Assembly (NCBI GenBank): GCA_964482235.1
Contig: CAYZWU010000001.1
Coordinates: forward strand, 124,001 to 188,000
DNA length: 64,000 nt
DNA from: CAYZWU01 sp964482235
GTDB lineage: Bacteria; Planctomycetota; B15-G4; CAYZWU01
Direction: 5' to 3'
Shown here: positions 17,126 through 25,443 of the stretch, piece after piece
Position numbering within the stretch: the stretch's first letter is position 1
Layout: every line of letters begins with the position of its first letter
The notes under the pieces: model-generated
What the model was told of the DNA's origin: nothing
Database searches by the model: none
Seen by the model: the letters and a program-made list of their open reading frames with translations, nothing else
Position numbers and translations under genes: made by a program

Positions 17126-17224
17126 AGGCCGTCCCGAAAGGTCCGTTTTCGGCCCGAATGACTTTTTGGACAGTCTGACATCGGCTGTCAAAAAGTCATT
17201 CCCGAACGACTTTTTCAGCGGCCT
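17126..17224. repeat. Imperfect palindromic element between mtaB and a TPR lipoprotein gene
   Basis: Inner arms AATGACTTTTTGGACAGTC (from 17158) and GGCTGTCAAAAAGTCATT pair with a one-base bulge; outer ends GAGGCCG and CGGCCTC also pair. The right end, GACTTTTTCAGCGGCCT (17208-17224), is a variant of the dispersed repeat found at 5504, 23025 and 23405. It separates two divergent genes and may also fold as a hairpin in RNA. Confidence 0.6.
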
Positions 17225-17353
17225 CCGAAGGCGGAGGATGATGATACACTGCCGGGCATGACCGGGCAAGCGGCCGTGTCCGCGGACCGCGAAACGGCGC
17301 CGCGGATCCATCGAAACACGGAATGACGGATCGAGCGAACTGGAGTGATGCCG

Positions 17354-18799
17354 ATGGCATGCGGAATTCGAATCGTTTTCATGGCTGGAATCGTGCTCTG
17401 GCTGTACGGCCTTCCCGGCTGCTCCGACGAACAGGAAGCCCCTGCCGCGAAGGAGGCCGATCCCATCGTCCGAGAGGTGGCCGCCTGCCTGGCGCGCGAT
17501 GACGCCGACGGGGCGCTGGCCGTTCTCGACCGTCTCCCCGGGGAGCGGCAGGACGAGGCCGGCGTGCTCCATCAGAGAGGCCTGGTGGCCCTTCACCTGG
17601 CCGGGCGCGGGGGCGACGGTCGATCCGCGCGGCTCGACGAGGCCGAGAGGCATCTCACCGACGCGCTGGCACGATCGCCGGAATCGAGCGGGATCAGGAT
17701 CGACTTGACGCGGCCGCTCTGCGAGACGGGGCGTTTCGTGGCTGCCATCCGGATACTCGACGAGGGCCTCGCCCTGGACAGGGAGAACGCACTTCTCCAT
17801 TTCCGGATGGCCGAGATCTACCTGGCTGCCGACGAGGCAAGCGGTGCGCTGAAGGCCGTGGACACGGGCCTCGCCCTCGCCCCCGAGCGGGCGGCCGGGC
17901 TCTTCCTCAAGGGCAGGATCCTCTTCAGCGGCTTCGGAAAGCTGGAGGAAGGGCTTGATGCCATGCGCAAGGCTCTCGAGAAGAATCCCGATCTGCCCGG
18001 TGGGAAGGAGACGGTGGCCGGCCTGCTGGCCAACCTGGCCGGCCTGATCGACCGGCAGGGACAGGCGGACAAGGCTCTCCTCCTGGCCGAGGAGGCGCTT
18101 CGCCTCCATCCCGGCTCGGGCGAGGCGCTGGCCGTGCGCGGCGGACTGCTGGTGCGCGGCGGAAAGATCGTCGCGGGCATCGACGACCTGCGCCGGGCGC
18201 TCGAGCTCGATCCCGGAAACGACGAGGTGCGCGGCCTTCTCGCCGGCAGCCTGAAGCTCGTGGGATACGGGCATCTGCGCAGCAAGGAGCGGGAAAGGGC
18301 GCTCGATCTTTTCCGCGAGGCGGTGGAGCTCGATGCGCCGGGTGTGGATGTGGCCTTCATCAAGCGCCTCCTCGAGATGGAGAGCTCCGGATCGGTGGCG
18401 GCCGATGCGATCCCTTCCGATCCGCGCCGCAAGGCACGCGATCTCTTCGACGAGGGATCCCTTCTCCTGCAGGAGGGAAAGACCGACCAGGCGATCGGCA
18501 TCTTCCGCGAGGCTCTCGACCTGATGCCGAACAATCCCTTCATTCGCCATCAGCTCGGCCTGGCCCTGATCGTGGAACAGCGTCTCGAGGAGGGCGAGAA
18601 GGAGCTGAGGAAGGCGGTCCAGGATGCTTCCGAGGCTGAGGTCCCTCTCCCGGAGGCCTACGCCAAGCTGGCCGATCTGGCCCTCAGGGACGGCCGCAGG
18701 AAGGAGGCGCGCGAGTGGCTCGATCTGCACGACACGCTCTATCCCGCCAGGGCCGGCGATCCCGTGGTGTCGAACCTTCGGTCGCTGCTCGAGGAATGA
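17354..18799 (+). CDS. TPR-repeat lipoprotein, 481 aa
   Basis: Start at the ATG 17354, with GGAG 8 nt upstream; in-frame GTG/ATG codons at 17345 and 17348 are too close to that site. The signal ends in a perfect lipobox, LPGC. About ten TPR units follow, e.g. VLHQRGLVALHLAGRG, ALLHFRMAEIYLAADEASGALKAV, AAGLFLKGRILFSGFGKLEEGL, LHPGSGEALAVRGGLLVRGGK and AIGIFREALDLMPNNPFIRHQLG. It is likely anchored in an envelope membrane, with a protein-binding role that I cannot define. The stop codon is immediately followed by the converging rsmE stop (TGATCA). Confidence 0.85.
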   Translation: MACGIRIVFMAGIVLWLYGLPGCSDEQEAPAAKEADPIVREVAACLARDDADGALAVLDRLPGERQDEAGVLHQRGLVALHLAGRGGDGRSARLDEAERHLTDALARSPESSGIRIDLTRPLCETGRFVAAIRILDEGLALDRENALLHFRMAEIYLAADEASGALKAVDTGLALAPERAAGLFLKGRILFSGFGKLEEGLDAMRKALEKNPDLPGGKETVAGLLANLAGLIDRQGQADKALLLAEEALRLHPGSGEALAVRGGLLVRGGKIVAGIDDLRRALELDPGNDEVRGLLAGSLKLVGYGHLRSKERERALDLFREAVELDAPGVDVAFIKRLLEMESSGSVAADAIPSDPRRKARDLFDEGSLLLQEGKTDQAIGIFREALDLMPNNPFIRHQLGLALIVEQRLEEGEKELRKAVQDASEAEVPLPEAYAKLADLALRDGRRKEAREWLDLHDTLYPARAGDPVVSNLRSLLEE

Positions 18800-19534
18800 T
18801 CAGGGGAACGTGGAACGCCAGATCGCTGCCGCGGCAACGGCGGCCGTCTCGATCCTGAGCGTGTAGTCGAAGAGCCGGGCCGTGCGAAAGCCTGCGTCGC
18901 GGATCAGGCTCCGTTCATCGCTCGTGATCCCCCCCTCCGGCCCCACGAGGATCACTGTGCCGGGAGCCGGGGCGTCCTGCTCCACCACGGCCGGGAGCGC
19001 GGCTTCGCTCCCGAGAAGATCGAGGACGATCCTGCTCTCGCTGCTCTCGAAGAGGGGGAGCGCATCAGGAAGCGCGATGGGCCTTGCCACCCGGAGGAGC
19101 CTGTTGCGGCCGCACTGCTTGGCCGCCTCCACCGCCGTGCGGCGCCACTTCTCCATCTTTCCCGTTGCGGCTCGCACTCCGGCATCGAGGCTTCGCCGGA
19201 AGAGGAGGGGGACCACCTCGCCGCATCCCAGCTCGGAGAGCTTCTCGACGGCGAACCGCATTCGTTCTCCGCGGGGAGGCGAGAGGCAGATCGTGAGCGT
19301 CCGCAGGGGGGGCGGCTCCGTCTCGGCCGGGGCGGAGAAGCGGACCTCGATCCGGGAGGCGGCGCTCTTCACCACCCGGCCCGACCGGGCGCGGCCGTTG
19401 CCGTCGAAGATCTCGATCTCCGCCCCGGGCTTGAGGCGCCGGGATGAGGCAGCGTGGTGTGCCTCGCTCCCCTCGATCACGAGCCCGGGTTCGGTGAGGG
19501 GGCCTGGGTGGAAAAATCTCGGCGTCGAGCTCAT
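18800..19534 (-). CDS. rsmE: 16S rRNA (uracil1498-N3)-methyltransferase RsmE
   Basis: 244 aa, the usual family length. RsmE methylates U1498 in helix 44 of 16S rRNA using S-adenosylmethionine. The N-terminal PUA-like domain contains HHAASSRRLKPG; the SPOUT domain holds GERMRFAVEKLSELG, AAKQCGRNRL, the SAM-binding knot strand VILVGPEGGITSDE and the C-terminal TLRIETAAVAA motif, all diagnostic. AAGGAG lies 7 nt before the ATG, and an extended -10 promoter is seen upstream. It converges with the TPR lipoprotein without any gap. Confidence 0.95.
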   Translation of the reverse strand: MSSTPRFFHPGPLTEPGLVIEGSEAHHAASSRRLKPGAEIEIFDGNGRARSGRVVKSAASRIEVRFSAPAETEPPPLRTLTICLSPPRGERMRFAVEKLSELGCGEVVPLLFRRSLDAGVRAATGKMEKWRRTAVEAAKQCGRNRLLRVARPIALPDALPLFESSESRIVLDLLGSEAALPAVVEQDAPAPGTVILVGPEGGITSDERSLIRDAGFRTARLFDYTLRIETAAVAAAAIWRSTFP

Positions 19535-19593
19535 CGCAGGCTCCTTAAGTCCGAATAATGGCCCCTCCGCTTGATTTGGGCCGTGACGGTCTT

Positions 19594-19602
19594 ATTATAG
19601 CA
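19594..19602 (-). promoter_or_regulatory. Extended -10 promoter of rsmE
   Basis: On the minus strand TGCTATAAT (complement of 19594-19602) is an extended -10 with a perfect TATAAT hexamer. No good -35 lies 16-18 nt upstream, as is common for extended -10 promoters. Confidence 0.5.
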
Positions 19603-19704
19603 GGGAATTACGAAACCAGCATTGCTGCCAACGGCTGATCGCGGCTTTGTTCGAGCTCGATCGACCTGAGGCGGATACGCCCTGTTGATGGGGAGCCGGA
19701 TCGA

Positions 19705-20349
19705 ATGATCACGATCTACTCGCGTGCAGTGAGCGCCTTTGCCACGAACTGCTTTCTCATCGTGGAGAAGGACGGGAAGGAAGCCGCCCTGGTGGATCCC
19801 GGAGGGGATCCCGACATCCTGAGCGGAATGATCGAGGAAGCCGGAGTCGAGGTGAAGTACATGCTTGCCACGCACTGCCACCTCGATCACATCGGCGCCG
19901 CGGCGGAGATGGGCCGCCGCCTCGGAACGGGCCTCATGGCACCGGAGAAGGATGTCTTCCTCCTCGATTACATGGAGTCGGCCTGCCAGCTCTACGGACT
20001 GCCTCCGGTGGAGAAGCCGGACGTGGCGAGCTTCGTCGAGCCGGGTTCCACGCTGCCGCTCGGACAGAGCAGCCTCAGCTTCATCGAGGGGCCGGGGCAC
20101 ACCCCGGGATCCCTTCTCATCCTGGCCGACGGGAAGGATCTTTTCGCCGGCGACGTGATGTTCATGGGCAGTGTGGGAAGAACGGATCTGCCCGGCGGCG
20201 ACGTCGAGATCCTGAAGCGAACGATCAAGGACGTGATCCTCCCCATGGACGACGATGTGAACGTGCATCCCGGCCACGGGCCTTCCACCACGGTGGGGGC
20301 GGAGAGGCGAACGAACCATTTTGTTATCACCTGGGGCCTTCTGTCCTGA
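19705..20349 (+). CDS. MBL-fold metallo-hydrolase (glyoxalase II-like)
   Basis: 214 aa. Metallo-beta-lactamase fold with the metal motif THCHLDH (about residues 56-62), GHTPGSLLIL, the FAGDVMF Asp and a final VHPGHGPST His, in the order of the YcbL/glyoxalase-II-like hydrolases. These cleave thioesters such as S-lactoylglutathione or related substrates; the true substrate is not evident. It is followed by a class-V aminotransferase and thioredoxin reductase on the same strand, suggesting a small thiol/sulfur-related cluster. Confidence 0.88.
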   Translation: MITIYSRAVSAFATNCFLIVEKDGKEAALVDPGGDPDILSGMIEEAGVEVKYMLATHCHLDHIGAAAEMGRRLGTGLMAPEKDVFLLDYMESACQLYGLPPVEKPDVASFVEPGSTLPLGQSSLSFIEGPGHTPGSLLILADGKDLFAGDVMFMGSVGRTDLPGGDVEILKRTIKDVILPMDDDVNVHPGHGPSTTVGAERRTNHFVITWGLLS

Positions 20350-20394
20350 AAGTCGGCGGCTCGCTGGCCGCTCTCTTTCGAGGTTGAGCGAAAC

Positions 20395-21609
20395 ATGACA
20401 TCCATGACTGAAAAGACCTATCTGGACAATGCCGCCACCTCCTATCCGAAGCCGGAGTCGGTCTACAGGACCGTGGACTCCTATATGCGGAAGGTCGGGG
20501 CGTCGGCCGGCCGCGGTGCGTACCGGGAGGCGGCGGAGGCGGAAACCCTGCTCGAATCGGTCCGCAGCAAGCTGCTCGCTCTCATGGGCGCAGAGAGCGG
20601 TCGGATGATCTTCACCCTCAACGCCACCGATGCGATCAATCTGGCTCTCAAGGGCGTCCTCGTGGAGAAGGATCACGTGATCACGACCCATCTCGATCAC
20701 AACTCGATCCTGAGGCCCCTGAAGGCGATGGAGCAGGCCGGCCGGATCTCGGTGACGCGCGTTCCCTGCTCGTCCACCGGCCGGGTCGATCCCGACGACA
20801 TCAGGAAGGCGGTGCGCCGGGAGACGAGAATGATCGCCACCCTTCACGGATCCAACATCCTGGGAACGCTGAATCCCGTACGCGAGATCGGCGAGGTGGC
20901 GCGCGAGCACGGCCTGATCTTCCTTCTCGACGCGGCCCAGACCATGGGCTCCCGGCTCGTCCGGCCTTCGGAGACGGGAGCCGGGATGATCGCCTTTCCC
21001 GGCCACAAGGGGCTTCTCGGGCCCCTCGGCACCGGCGCGCTCTACTTCGACGCAAGCCTCGATCCCTGTCCCCTTCGCGAGGGAGGAACGGGGAGCCGTT
21101 CGGAATCCGATTCCCAGCCCGAGGACTACCCCGACCGCTGGGAGGCCGGCTCGCACAATCTTCCCGGCATCGCCGGGCTCGGCGCCGGGCTGGACTACAT
21201 CCTTGAAAGGGGCCTCGACGACATCCATCGCGAGAAGCGCCGCCTCACCGTTCTCTTCCTCGAGAAGCTGGAGCGGATCGACGGGCTCGCGCTCTACGGA
21301 CCGCGCGATGCGGCTTCGCGGGAAGGCGTCTTCTCCCTCAACGTGCCGGGCATCGATCCCCATGTCCTGGGAGGGGTGCTGGACAGGGAATACGGGATCA
21401 AGGGACGTGCCGGACTGCACTGCGCCCCGCTGGCTCACAAGGCCGCGGGATCGTTCGAGACCGGCTCATTCCGGCTCTCCCTCGGTCCGTTCAATACGGA
21501 GGAACAGATCGACAGGTCTGCAGAGGCTCTCGAGTCCGTGGTAAGGAACCACCGCTCCGGCCGGACCGGGTCGAAGGCAACAGGCCGGGAGCAGCCTCTC
21601 AATTCGTGA
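20395..21609 (+). CDS. Cysteine desulfurase-family class-V aminotransferase
   Basis: 404 aa. PLP enzyme. Motifs: YLDNAATSYPKP at the start, HGSNILGTLNP, LLDAAQTMG (Asp that contacts the PLP ring) and FPGHKGLLGPLG with the Schiff-base Lys. Near the C-terminus RAGLHCAPLAH carries the Cys expected of the desulfurase-like subgroup whose members start with LDNAATS. It probably mobilises sulfur from cysteine, but it differs from both IscS and canonical SufS and no scaffold gene is next to it, so the sulfur acceptor is unknown. GAGG upstream of 20395 supports the start; a second ATG at 20404 is possible. Confidence 0.88.
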   Translation: MTSMTEKTYLDNAATSYPKPESVYRTVDSYMRKVGASAGRGAYREAAEAETLLESVRSKLLALMGAESGRMIFTLNATDAINLALKGVLVEKDHVITTHLDHNSILRPLKAMEQAGRISVTRVPCSSTGRVDPDDIRKAVRRETRMIATLHGSNILGTLNPVREIGEVAREHGLIFLLDAAQTMGSRLVRPSETGAGMIAFPGHKGLLGPLGTGALYFDASLDPCPLREGGTGSRSESDSQPEDYPDRWEAGSHNLPGIAGLGAGLDYILERGLDDIHREKRRLTVLFLEKLERIDGLALYGPRDAASREGVFSLNVPGIDPHVLGGVLDREYGIKGRAGLHCAPLAHKAAGSFETGSFRLSLGPFNTEEQIDRSAEALESVVRNHRSGRTGSKATGREQPLNS

Positions 21610-21650
21610 ACAGCCGCGCTTGAGCCGGCTTTTTCGGAGGAATGGAATCG

Positions 21651-22571
21651 ATGCGATACGAATGCATTATCGTGGGGGGCGGCCCCGCCGGACTCAGCGC
21701 CGGTCTTTACATGGCTCGAGCCGGAATGAACGTCGTGCTCGTGGAGTCGATCACGCCGGGCGGGCAGGTCCTGAGCACCGACATGGTGGACAACTACCTC
21801 GGCCTCGGCGAGATCGAGGCCTGGAAGCTCGTCGACTCCATGGTGGCCCATGCCAAGAGCGCCGGGCTCGAGGTGATGGCCGACAAGGTGGTGGAGGCCG
21901 GCAAGGAAGGCGATCTCGCCTACGTCGACCTCGCGTCGGGAACGCGGTTTCAGGCCGGAAGCCTCGTCCTGGCCTGCGGCGGTACGCCGCGAAAGCTGGG
22001 CGTCCCGGGCGAGGAGGAGCTGGGCAAGGGGAAAGGCGTCTCCTACTGCGCGGTCTGCGACGGCGGCTTCTTCAAGGGGAAGGACGTCGCCGTCGTTGGC
22101 GGCGGCGATGCGGCAGCCACGGAAGCGCGCCACCTGGCCCATCTCGTGGAGCGGGTCTACGTGATCCATCGCCGCGAAGAGTGGCGGGCCAAGCCCCACC
22201 TGGTGAAGGGGATGCTCGGCTGCGCGAACGTCACGCCCGTTCTCGATTCCGTCGTCTCCTCGGTGGCCGGCGACGACAAGGTGACCGGCGTGATCGTGAA
22301 GAACGTCAAGACGGGCGAGGAGAAGGAGATCCCGATCCAGGGATTCTTCGTGGCCATCGGCTTCGTTCCCAACTCGCAGGTGTTCAAGGGCGAGATCGAG
22401 AGGGACGAGGAAGGCTACATCGTCACGGCGAGCGACATGTCAACGTCGGTGCCGGGCGTGTTCGCCGTGGGAGACCTGAGGGCTCATGTGGGACGGCAGA
22501 TCGCCATCGCCGTCGGCAACGGGGCCACGGCGGCGCTGTCTGTTGATCTATACCTGGCTGATCAGGGGTAG
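21651..22571 (+). CDS. trxB: Thioredoxin reductase (NADPH, FAD-dependent)
   Basis: 306 aa from the ATG at 21651, which has GGAGG 10 nt upstream; the ATG at 21642 is only 1 nt from that site. FAD-binding GGGPAGLSAGLYMAR at the N-terminus, the redox-active CAVC (inside SYCAVCDGGFF) in place of the commoner CATC, the NADPH-binding GGGDAAATEA, and the C-terminal GVFAVGDLR. It transfers electrons from NADPH to thioredoxin. The order with the MBL hydrolase and cysteine desulfurase suggests a role in thiol balance. Confidence 0.95.
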   Translation: MRYECIIVGGGPAGLSAGLYMARAGMNVVLVESITPGGQVLSTDMVDNYLGLGEIEAWKLVDSMVAHAKSAGLEVMADKVVEAGKEGDLAYVDLASGTRFQAGSLVLACGGTPRKLGVPGEEELGKGKGVSYCAVCDGGFFKGKDVAVVGGGDAAATEARHLAHLVERVYVIHRREEWRAKPHLVKGMLGCANVTPVLDSVVSSVAGDDKVTGVIVKNVKTGEEKEIPIQGFFVAIGFVPNSQVFKGEIERDEEGYIVTASDMSTSVPGVFAVGDLRAHVGRQIAIAVGNGATAALSVDLYLADQG

Positions 22572-22592
22572 GAGGCCTCGCGGCCTTTGCGG

Positions 22593-22904
22593 TCACTCTT
22601 CCTTGAGGATGCGGCCGATATCGTCGAAGTCGTCGGGCTGGATGCTGGCGATGGTGCGTCCCTTTTTCGCGAGATCCTCCTGGACGTGCATGATCTTGTC
22701 CTGCATCCGGCGGTGCGTTCTGTCCGATCCTCCGACGATCTGGAAATCTTCTCCCCGCGTGATGCGGAATTGACCATCCCGGCCGTCGAGGCCGATTCCG
22801 ACAAGGAACGAGAGAGCGTTTTCGTCTCGGCTGGTTCCGTCCACAATGGCTCCGGAGTTCGATTCCTTCCTCTCTGTCATCTTTCCCGATTCGATCTGCT
22901 GCAT
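22593..22904 (-). CDS. Small uncharacterised protein, 103 aa
   Basis: Not recognised. The sequence is highly charged. A short strand-rich middle (ALSFLVGIGLDGRDGQFRITRGEDFQIVGGSD) is followed by a helical C-terminus (RRMQDKIMHVQEDLAKKG) and an acidic end. It has no signal peptide or cysteine. The ATG at 22904 has no clear ribosome site; an ATG at 22880 with GGGA nearby is an alternative. I favour this frame over the longer overlapping plus-strand frame because its composition looks protein-like. It converges with trxB. Confidence 0.5.
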   Translation of the reverse strand: MQQIESGKMTERKESNSGAIVDGTSRDENALSFLVGIGLDGRDGQFRITRGEDFQIVGGSDRTHRRMQDKIMHVQEDLAKKGRTIASIQPDDFDDIGRILKEE

Positions 22905-23000
22905 ATTTTAAGGGGAGGGGGGATTCTCATCCAGAAGATAATTCCATCGGGGCTGAAACCGCCGAATCTTGCCGGAAATGATCGACGGACTCTTTTCCTT

Positions 23001-23041
23001 ATCTCTCGCATTCGATCGCGAAGCACTTTTTCAACGGCCTG
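23001..23041. repeat. 41-bp direct repeat, copy 1
   Basis: This 41-bp segment (starts ATCTCTCGCATTCGATCGCG, ends CTTTTTCAACGGCCTG) is identical to 23381-23421. It lies directly before the tRNA-Cys promoter: its last base is followed by TTGACA. This copy lacks the opposite palindrome arm present at the second copy. Confidence 0.9.
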
Positions 23042-23070
23042 TTGACAGGTTGAGCACTTCTGTATATTTT
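23042..23070 (+). promoter_or_regulatory. Promoter of tRNA-Cys and tRNA-Leu
   Basis: A perfect TTGACA (23042-23047) is followed after 15 nt by TATATT (23063-23068), or after 17 nt by TATTTT (23065-23070). The tRNA begins about 18 nt further on. The -35 hexamer touches the 41-bp repeat. Confidence 0.65.
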
Positions 23071-23087
23071 CTGGAGACCGTTCGAGG

Positions 23088-23161
23088 GGCGGCATAGCCA
23101 AGCGGTAAGGCAACGGATTGCAAATCCGTCACCCCCGGTTCGAGTCCGGGTGCCGCCTCCA
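23088..23161 (+). tRNA. tRNA-Cys (GCA)
   Basis: Cloverleaf complete: acceptor GGCGGCA/TGCCGCC, anticodon stem CGGAT/ATCCG around TTGCAAA with anticodon GCA (23120-23122), T-loop GTTCGAGTC, discriminator T and an encoded CCA. It is followed 11 nt later by tRNA-Leu. Confidence 0.97.
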
Positions 23162-23172
23162 TTTTTACTCTC

Positions 23173-23259
23173 GGGGGAGTGGCGGAACTGGTAGACGCTC
23201 GGGATTTAAAATCCCGTCACCGAAAGGTGGTACGGGTTCAATTCCCGTCTCCCCCACCA
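23173..23259 (+). tRNA. tRNA-Leu (TAA)
   Basis: 87 nt including encoded CCA. Acceptor GGGGGAG/CTCCCCC; anticodon loop TTTAAAA with anticodon TAA; long class-II variable arm (CACCGAAAGGTGG); T-arm GGGTTCAATTCCC. The palindromic element at 23260 begins at the base after the CCA. Confidence 0.97.
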
Positions 23260-23424
23260 TATCAGACCATTGAAAAAATCATTCGAGCCGAATGCGGATC
23301 TTTTACGCCGGCTCAGCGTTGCCAAATCCTCAGCGAATCCACTGATTCGCCTGCGGTTTGGCGCCTTGATCCGACATAAAATCTCTCGCATTCGATCGCG
23401 AAGCACTTTTTCAACGGCCTGATA
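23260..23424. repeat. 165-bp palindromic element (MITE/REP-like) abutting tRNA-Leu
   Basis: The two 80-bp halves are inverted near-copies: outer ends TATCAG/CTGATA, then ACCATTGAAAAAATCATTCG against the complement of the CACTTTTTCAACGGCC arm, inner GCCGGCTCAGCG / GGCGCCTTGATCC, and a perfect tip GCGAATC-CACT-GATTCGC (23333-23350). The right arm contains the 41-bp repeat (23381-23421). No protein is encoded. It could act as the tRNA terminator, or be a non-autonomous transposable element. Together with 22905-23087 it explains the intergenic space here. Confidence 0.75.
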
Positions 23425-23454
23425 GCCTTTCTCATCCACCAGACCTCGATCAAC

Positions 23455-24624
23455 ATGATTCGTATCCTTCGAGTTATTGCGCGGATGAACGTGGGCGGCC
23501 CGGCGCGCTGCGTTCTCAACCTGACTCGAGGCTTGTCCGGGCGGGGGTTCGAGACCCTCGTGGCAGCCGGCGAGCCCGGAAGGGGAGAGGGCGATCTCTC
23601 GGAGCAGGTCGCCCTTGCCGGAGGGCGGCTGGTCCGCGTCCCCGGCCTTCGACGCTCGCCGGCCCTGATCGGCGACCTGAAGGCCCTTCTCTTCCTGAAG
23701 GATCAGATCGCCCGATTCAGGCCGCACATCGTGCACACCCATACGTCGAAGGCCGGCGTGGTAGGGCGGGCGGCCGCTCTTCTCTCTCCCTTGCCCGTGC
23801 GGCTCGTGCACACCTTCCACGGCCACGTCCTGGACAGCTACTTCGGCCCTCTCAGGTCGTCCTTCTTTCGCGAGATCGAAAGGCGCCTGGCAGCACGGAC
23901 AGACGTGATCGTGGCGGTCACCGGTTCCGTGCGGGATGAGCTTCTCCTGCGCCACGGCGTCGGGCGGCCGGATCAGTACAGCGTGATCCCATCGGGCGGG
24001 CAGGTCGCTCCGGTCCCGTCGAGCGCCGAGGAATCGGAATCCCTGTGCCGGGAGCTCGGGATCGGCGGCGGATTGACGGTCGGCGTGGTGGGGAGGCTAT
24101 GCCCGATCAAGGGGATCGATCTTTTTCTCGCCGCCCTCCCTCGCGTTCTCGACAGGGTGCCGGAGATCAACGCCCTCCTCGTGGGCGACGGCCCGCAGAG
24201 GCGCCTCTACGAGAAGCTGGCCGCGCAGCTGCCGGCCGAGGGGAGAGTGCGGTTCCTCGGAAACAGGGACGACGTGGGCCGGCTTCTCCCCATCTTCGAT
24301 CTTCTTGTTCTGCCGTCGTTCAAGGAGGGGCTTCCCACCGTCCTGCTCGAAGCCGCGGCAGCGGGAGTTCCCATCGCGGCATCGCGGATTCCCGGCGTGA
24401 CCGATGTCTTTCGCCACGAGGTCTCGGCCCTCCTCTTCGAACCCGGCTCGCCGGACGGTCTTGCCGATGCGGTGGTGCGGATCGCGCGGAACGAGGGGCT
24501 TTGCCGCTCGCTGGCCCGCGGCGCAAGGCAGGCGATCGGCAGGGTCATGAAGCCTGACGAGGCCGTTGCGGCTCACGAGGCGCTCTACAAAAAGATGTGT
24601 CATGGGCCTTCGGACCGGTTATGA
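23455..24624 (+). CDS. GT4-family glycosyltransferase
   Basis: 389 aa. GT-B fold. N-terminal domain with NVGGPARCVLNLTRGL and HIVHTHTSKAGVVGR; C-terminal domain with VGVVGRLCPIKGIDLFLAAL (Lys of the phosphate site) and the ExxxxxxxE motif as PSFKEGLPTVLLEAAAAGVP. Members transfer a sugar from a nucleotide sugar to a lipid-linked or polysaccharide acceptor at the cytoplasmic membrane. Followed by a lipoprotein (ATGA-type overlap) and a WecA-type transferase, it probably makes a lipid-linked surface glycan; the sugar cannot be read from the sequence. Confidence 0.9.
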   Translation: MIRILRVIARMNVGGPARCVLNLTRGLSGRGFETLVAAGEPGRGEGDLSEQVALAGGRLVRVPGLRRSPALIGDLKALLFLKDQIARFRPHIVHTHTSKAGVVGRAAALLSPLPVRLVHTFHGHVLDSYFGPLRSSFFREIERRLAARTDVIVAVTGSVRDELLLRHGVGRPDQYSVIPSGGQVAPVPSSAEESESLCRELGIGGGLTVGVVGRLCPIKGIDLFLAALPRVLDRVPEINALLVGDGPQRRLYEKLAAQLPAEGRVRFLGNRDDVGRLLPIFDLLVLPSFKEGLPTVLLEAAAAGVPIAASRIPGVTDVFRHEVSALLFEPGSPDGLADAVVRIARNEGLCRSLARGARQAIGRVMKPDEAVAAHEALYKKMCHGPSDRL

Positions 24625-25442
24625 TGAAATCGATGAACGACTCGAGACAGGGTAAGCTCCCGGCCGCCCTCCTGGCCGCCATGCTACTCGGCGTCGCGGC
24701 GGCGGGATGCGCGGGCGTCAAGGATCATATCGTCGACGCCGGGGGGCAGCCCCTGCCCTATTACGACTTTCTCTGGCTCGAGGTGGATCGCGCCTTTCCG
24801 GACACCCTTCCCGACCGGGTCTGCGTGAAACTCATCGAGGGCGGCTTCTCGCGGTTCGACATAACGCGAAACGAGGTCTTCGTGTCCAACCGGTTCAGCG
24901 AGCAGGTGCGCCGGGGAAAGATCTGTCTCGGTCTGACGCACCTTGCACTGCACCGGCTCAGCGGCGGCACGGAACGGATGTACGGCCGATGCTTCGACAA
25001 CGATGTCCGTTTTCTCGAGCACTCCCTGGCATCGTACATGGACCGCCGCGTGGGGGGGCAGCTGGACGGCGAGCTCGAGGAGAGCTACAGGATCGCGGCG
25101 CGTCTTTTCTCGGAGAAGAAGCTCGAGCCCGGTTTTCTCCGCGACTGGAGGAGCTTCTGCTACAGGGGCAATCTTGCCGATCAACAGCAGGACTGGAACC
25201 TCGAAGGAATGAGGGCGCTGCTCACGCTGGGGCGGTTCCTGCTCGAGACGTGGCGTTTTTCCGAGCTCGGTGAGATCTTCAGCGGGCTCGACGGGGACGC
25301 GACCCTCGAGGAAGCCGTGAAGCAGGCCCTCGGCATGGAACTGGGTGTGATCCTGGAAGACTGGAAACGGGACGTCCTGAAGCGGGCCGCCGGGGCGGGG
25401 CAGCCGACGGGAACTCCTGACGTTGGGGAGCCGGGGAAGTAG
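24621..25442 (+). CDS. Lipoprotein resembling a degenerate peptidase MA-type domain
   Basis: 273 aa from the ATG at 24621, which overlaps the previous stop. Lipobox AAGC at the end of the signal. The middle has GLTHLALHRLSGG followed 20 residues later by VRFLEHSLASYMDR; this mimics the HExxH ... WLEEGLAEY layout of gluzincin-type (MA clan) peptidases, but the catalytic Glu of HExxH is missing (HLALH). I infer a non-catalytic relative or a chance resemblance. The gene lies between a glycosyltransferase and a WecA-like gene, so a role in surface-glycan handling is possible. Confidence 0.65.
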   Translation: MMKSMNDSRQGKLPAALLAAMLLGVAAAGCAGVKDHIVDAGGQPLPYYDFLWLEVDRAFPDTLPDRVCVKLIEGGFSRFDITRNEVFVSNRFSEQVRRGKICLGLTHLALHRLSGGTERMYGRCFDNDVRFLEHSLASYMDRRVGGQLDGELEESYRIAARLFSEKKLEPGFLRDWRSFCYRGNLADQQQDWNLEGMRALLTLGRFLLETWRFSELGEIFSGLDGDATLEEAVKQALGMELGVILEDWKRDVLKRAAGAGQPTGTPDVGEPGK

Positions 25443-25443
25443 C

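Noticed and set aside
22587..23045. 152-aa plus-strand frame after trxB
   Set aside because: Covers the repeat region and has no ribosome site; the 103-aa minus-strand frame looks more protein-like.
23001..23421. CRISPR array suggested by the exact 41-bp repeats
   Set aside because: Only two direct copies, 380 bp apart, with tRNA genes between; no regular spacers or cas genes.
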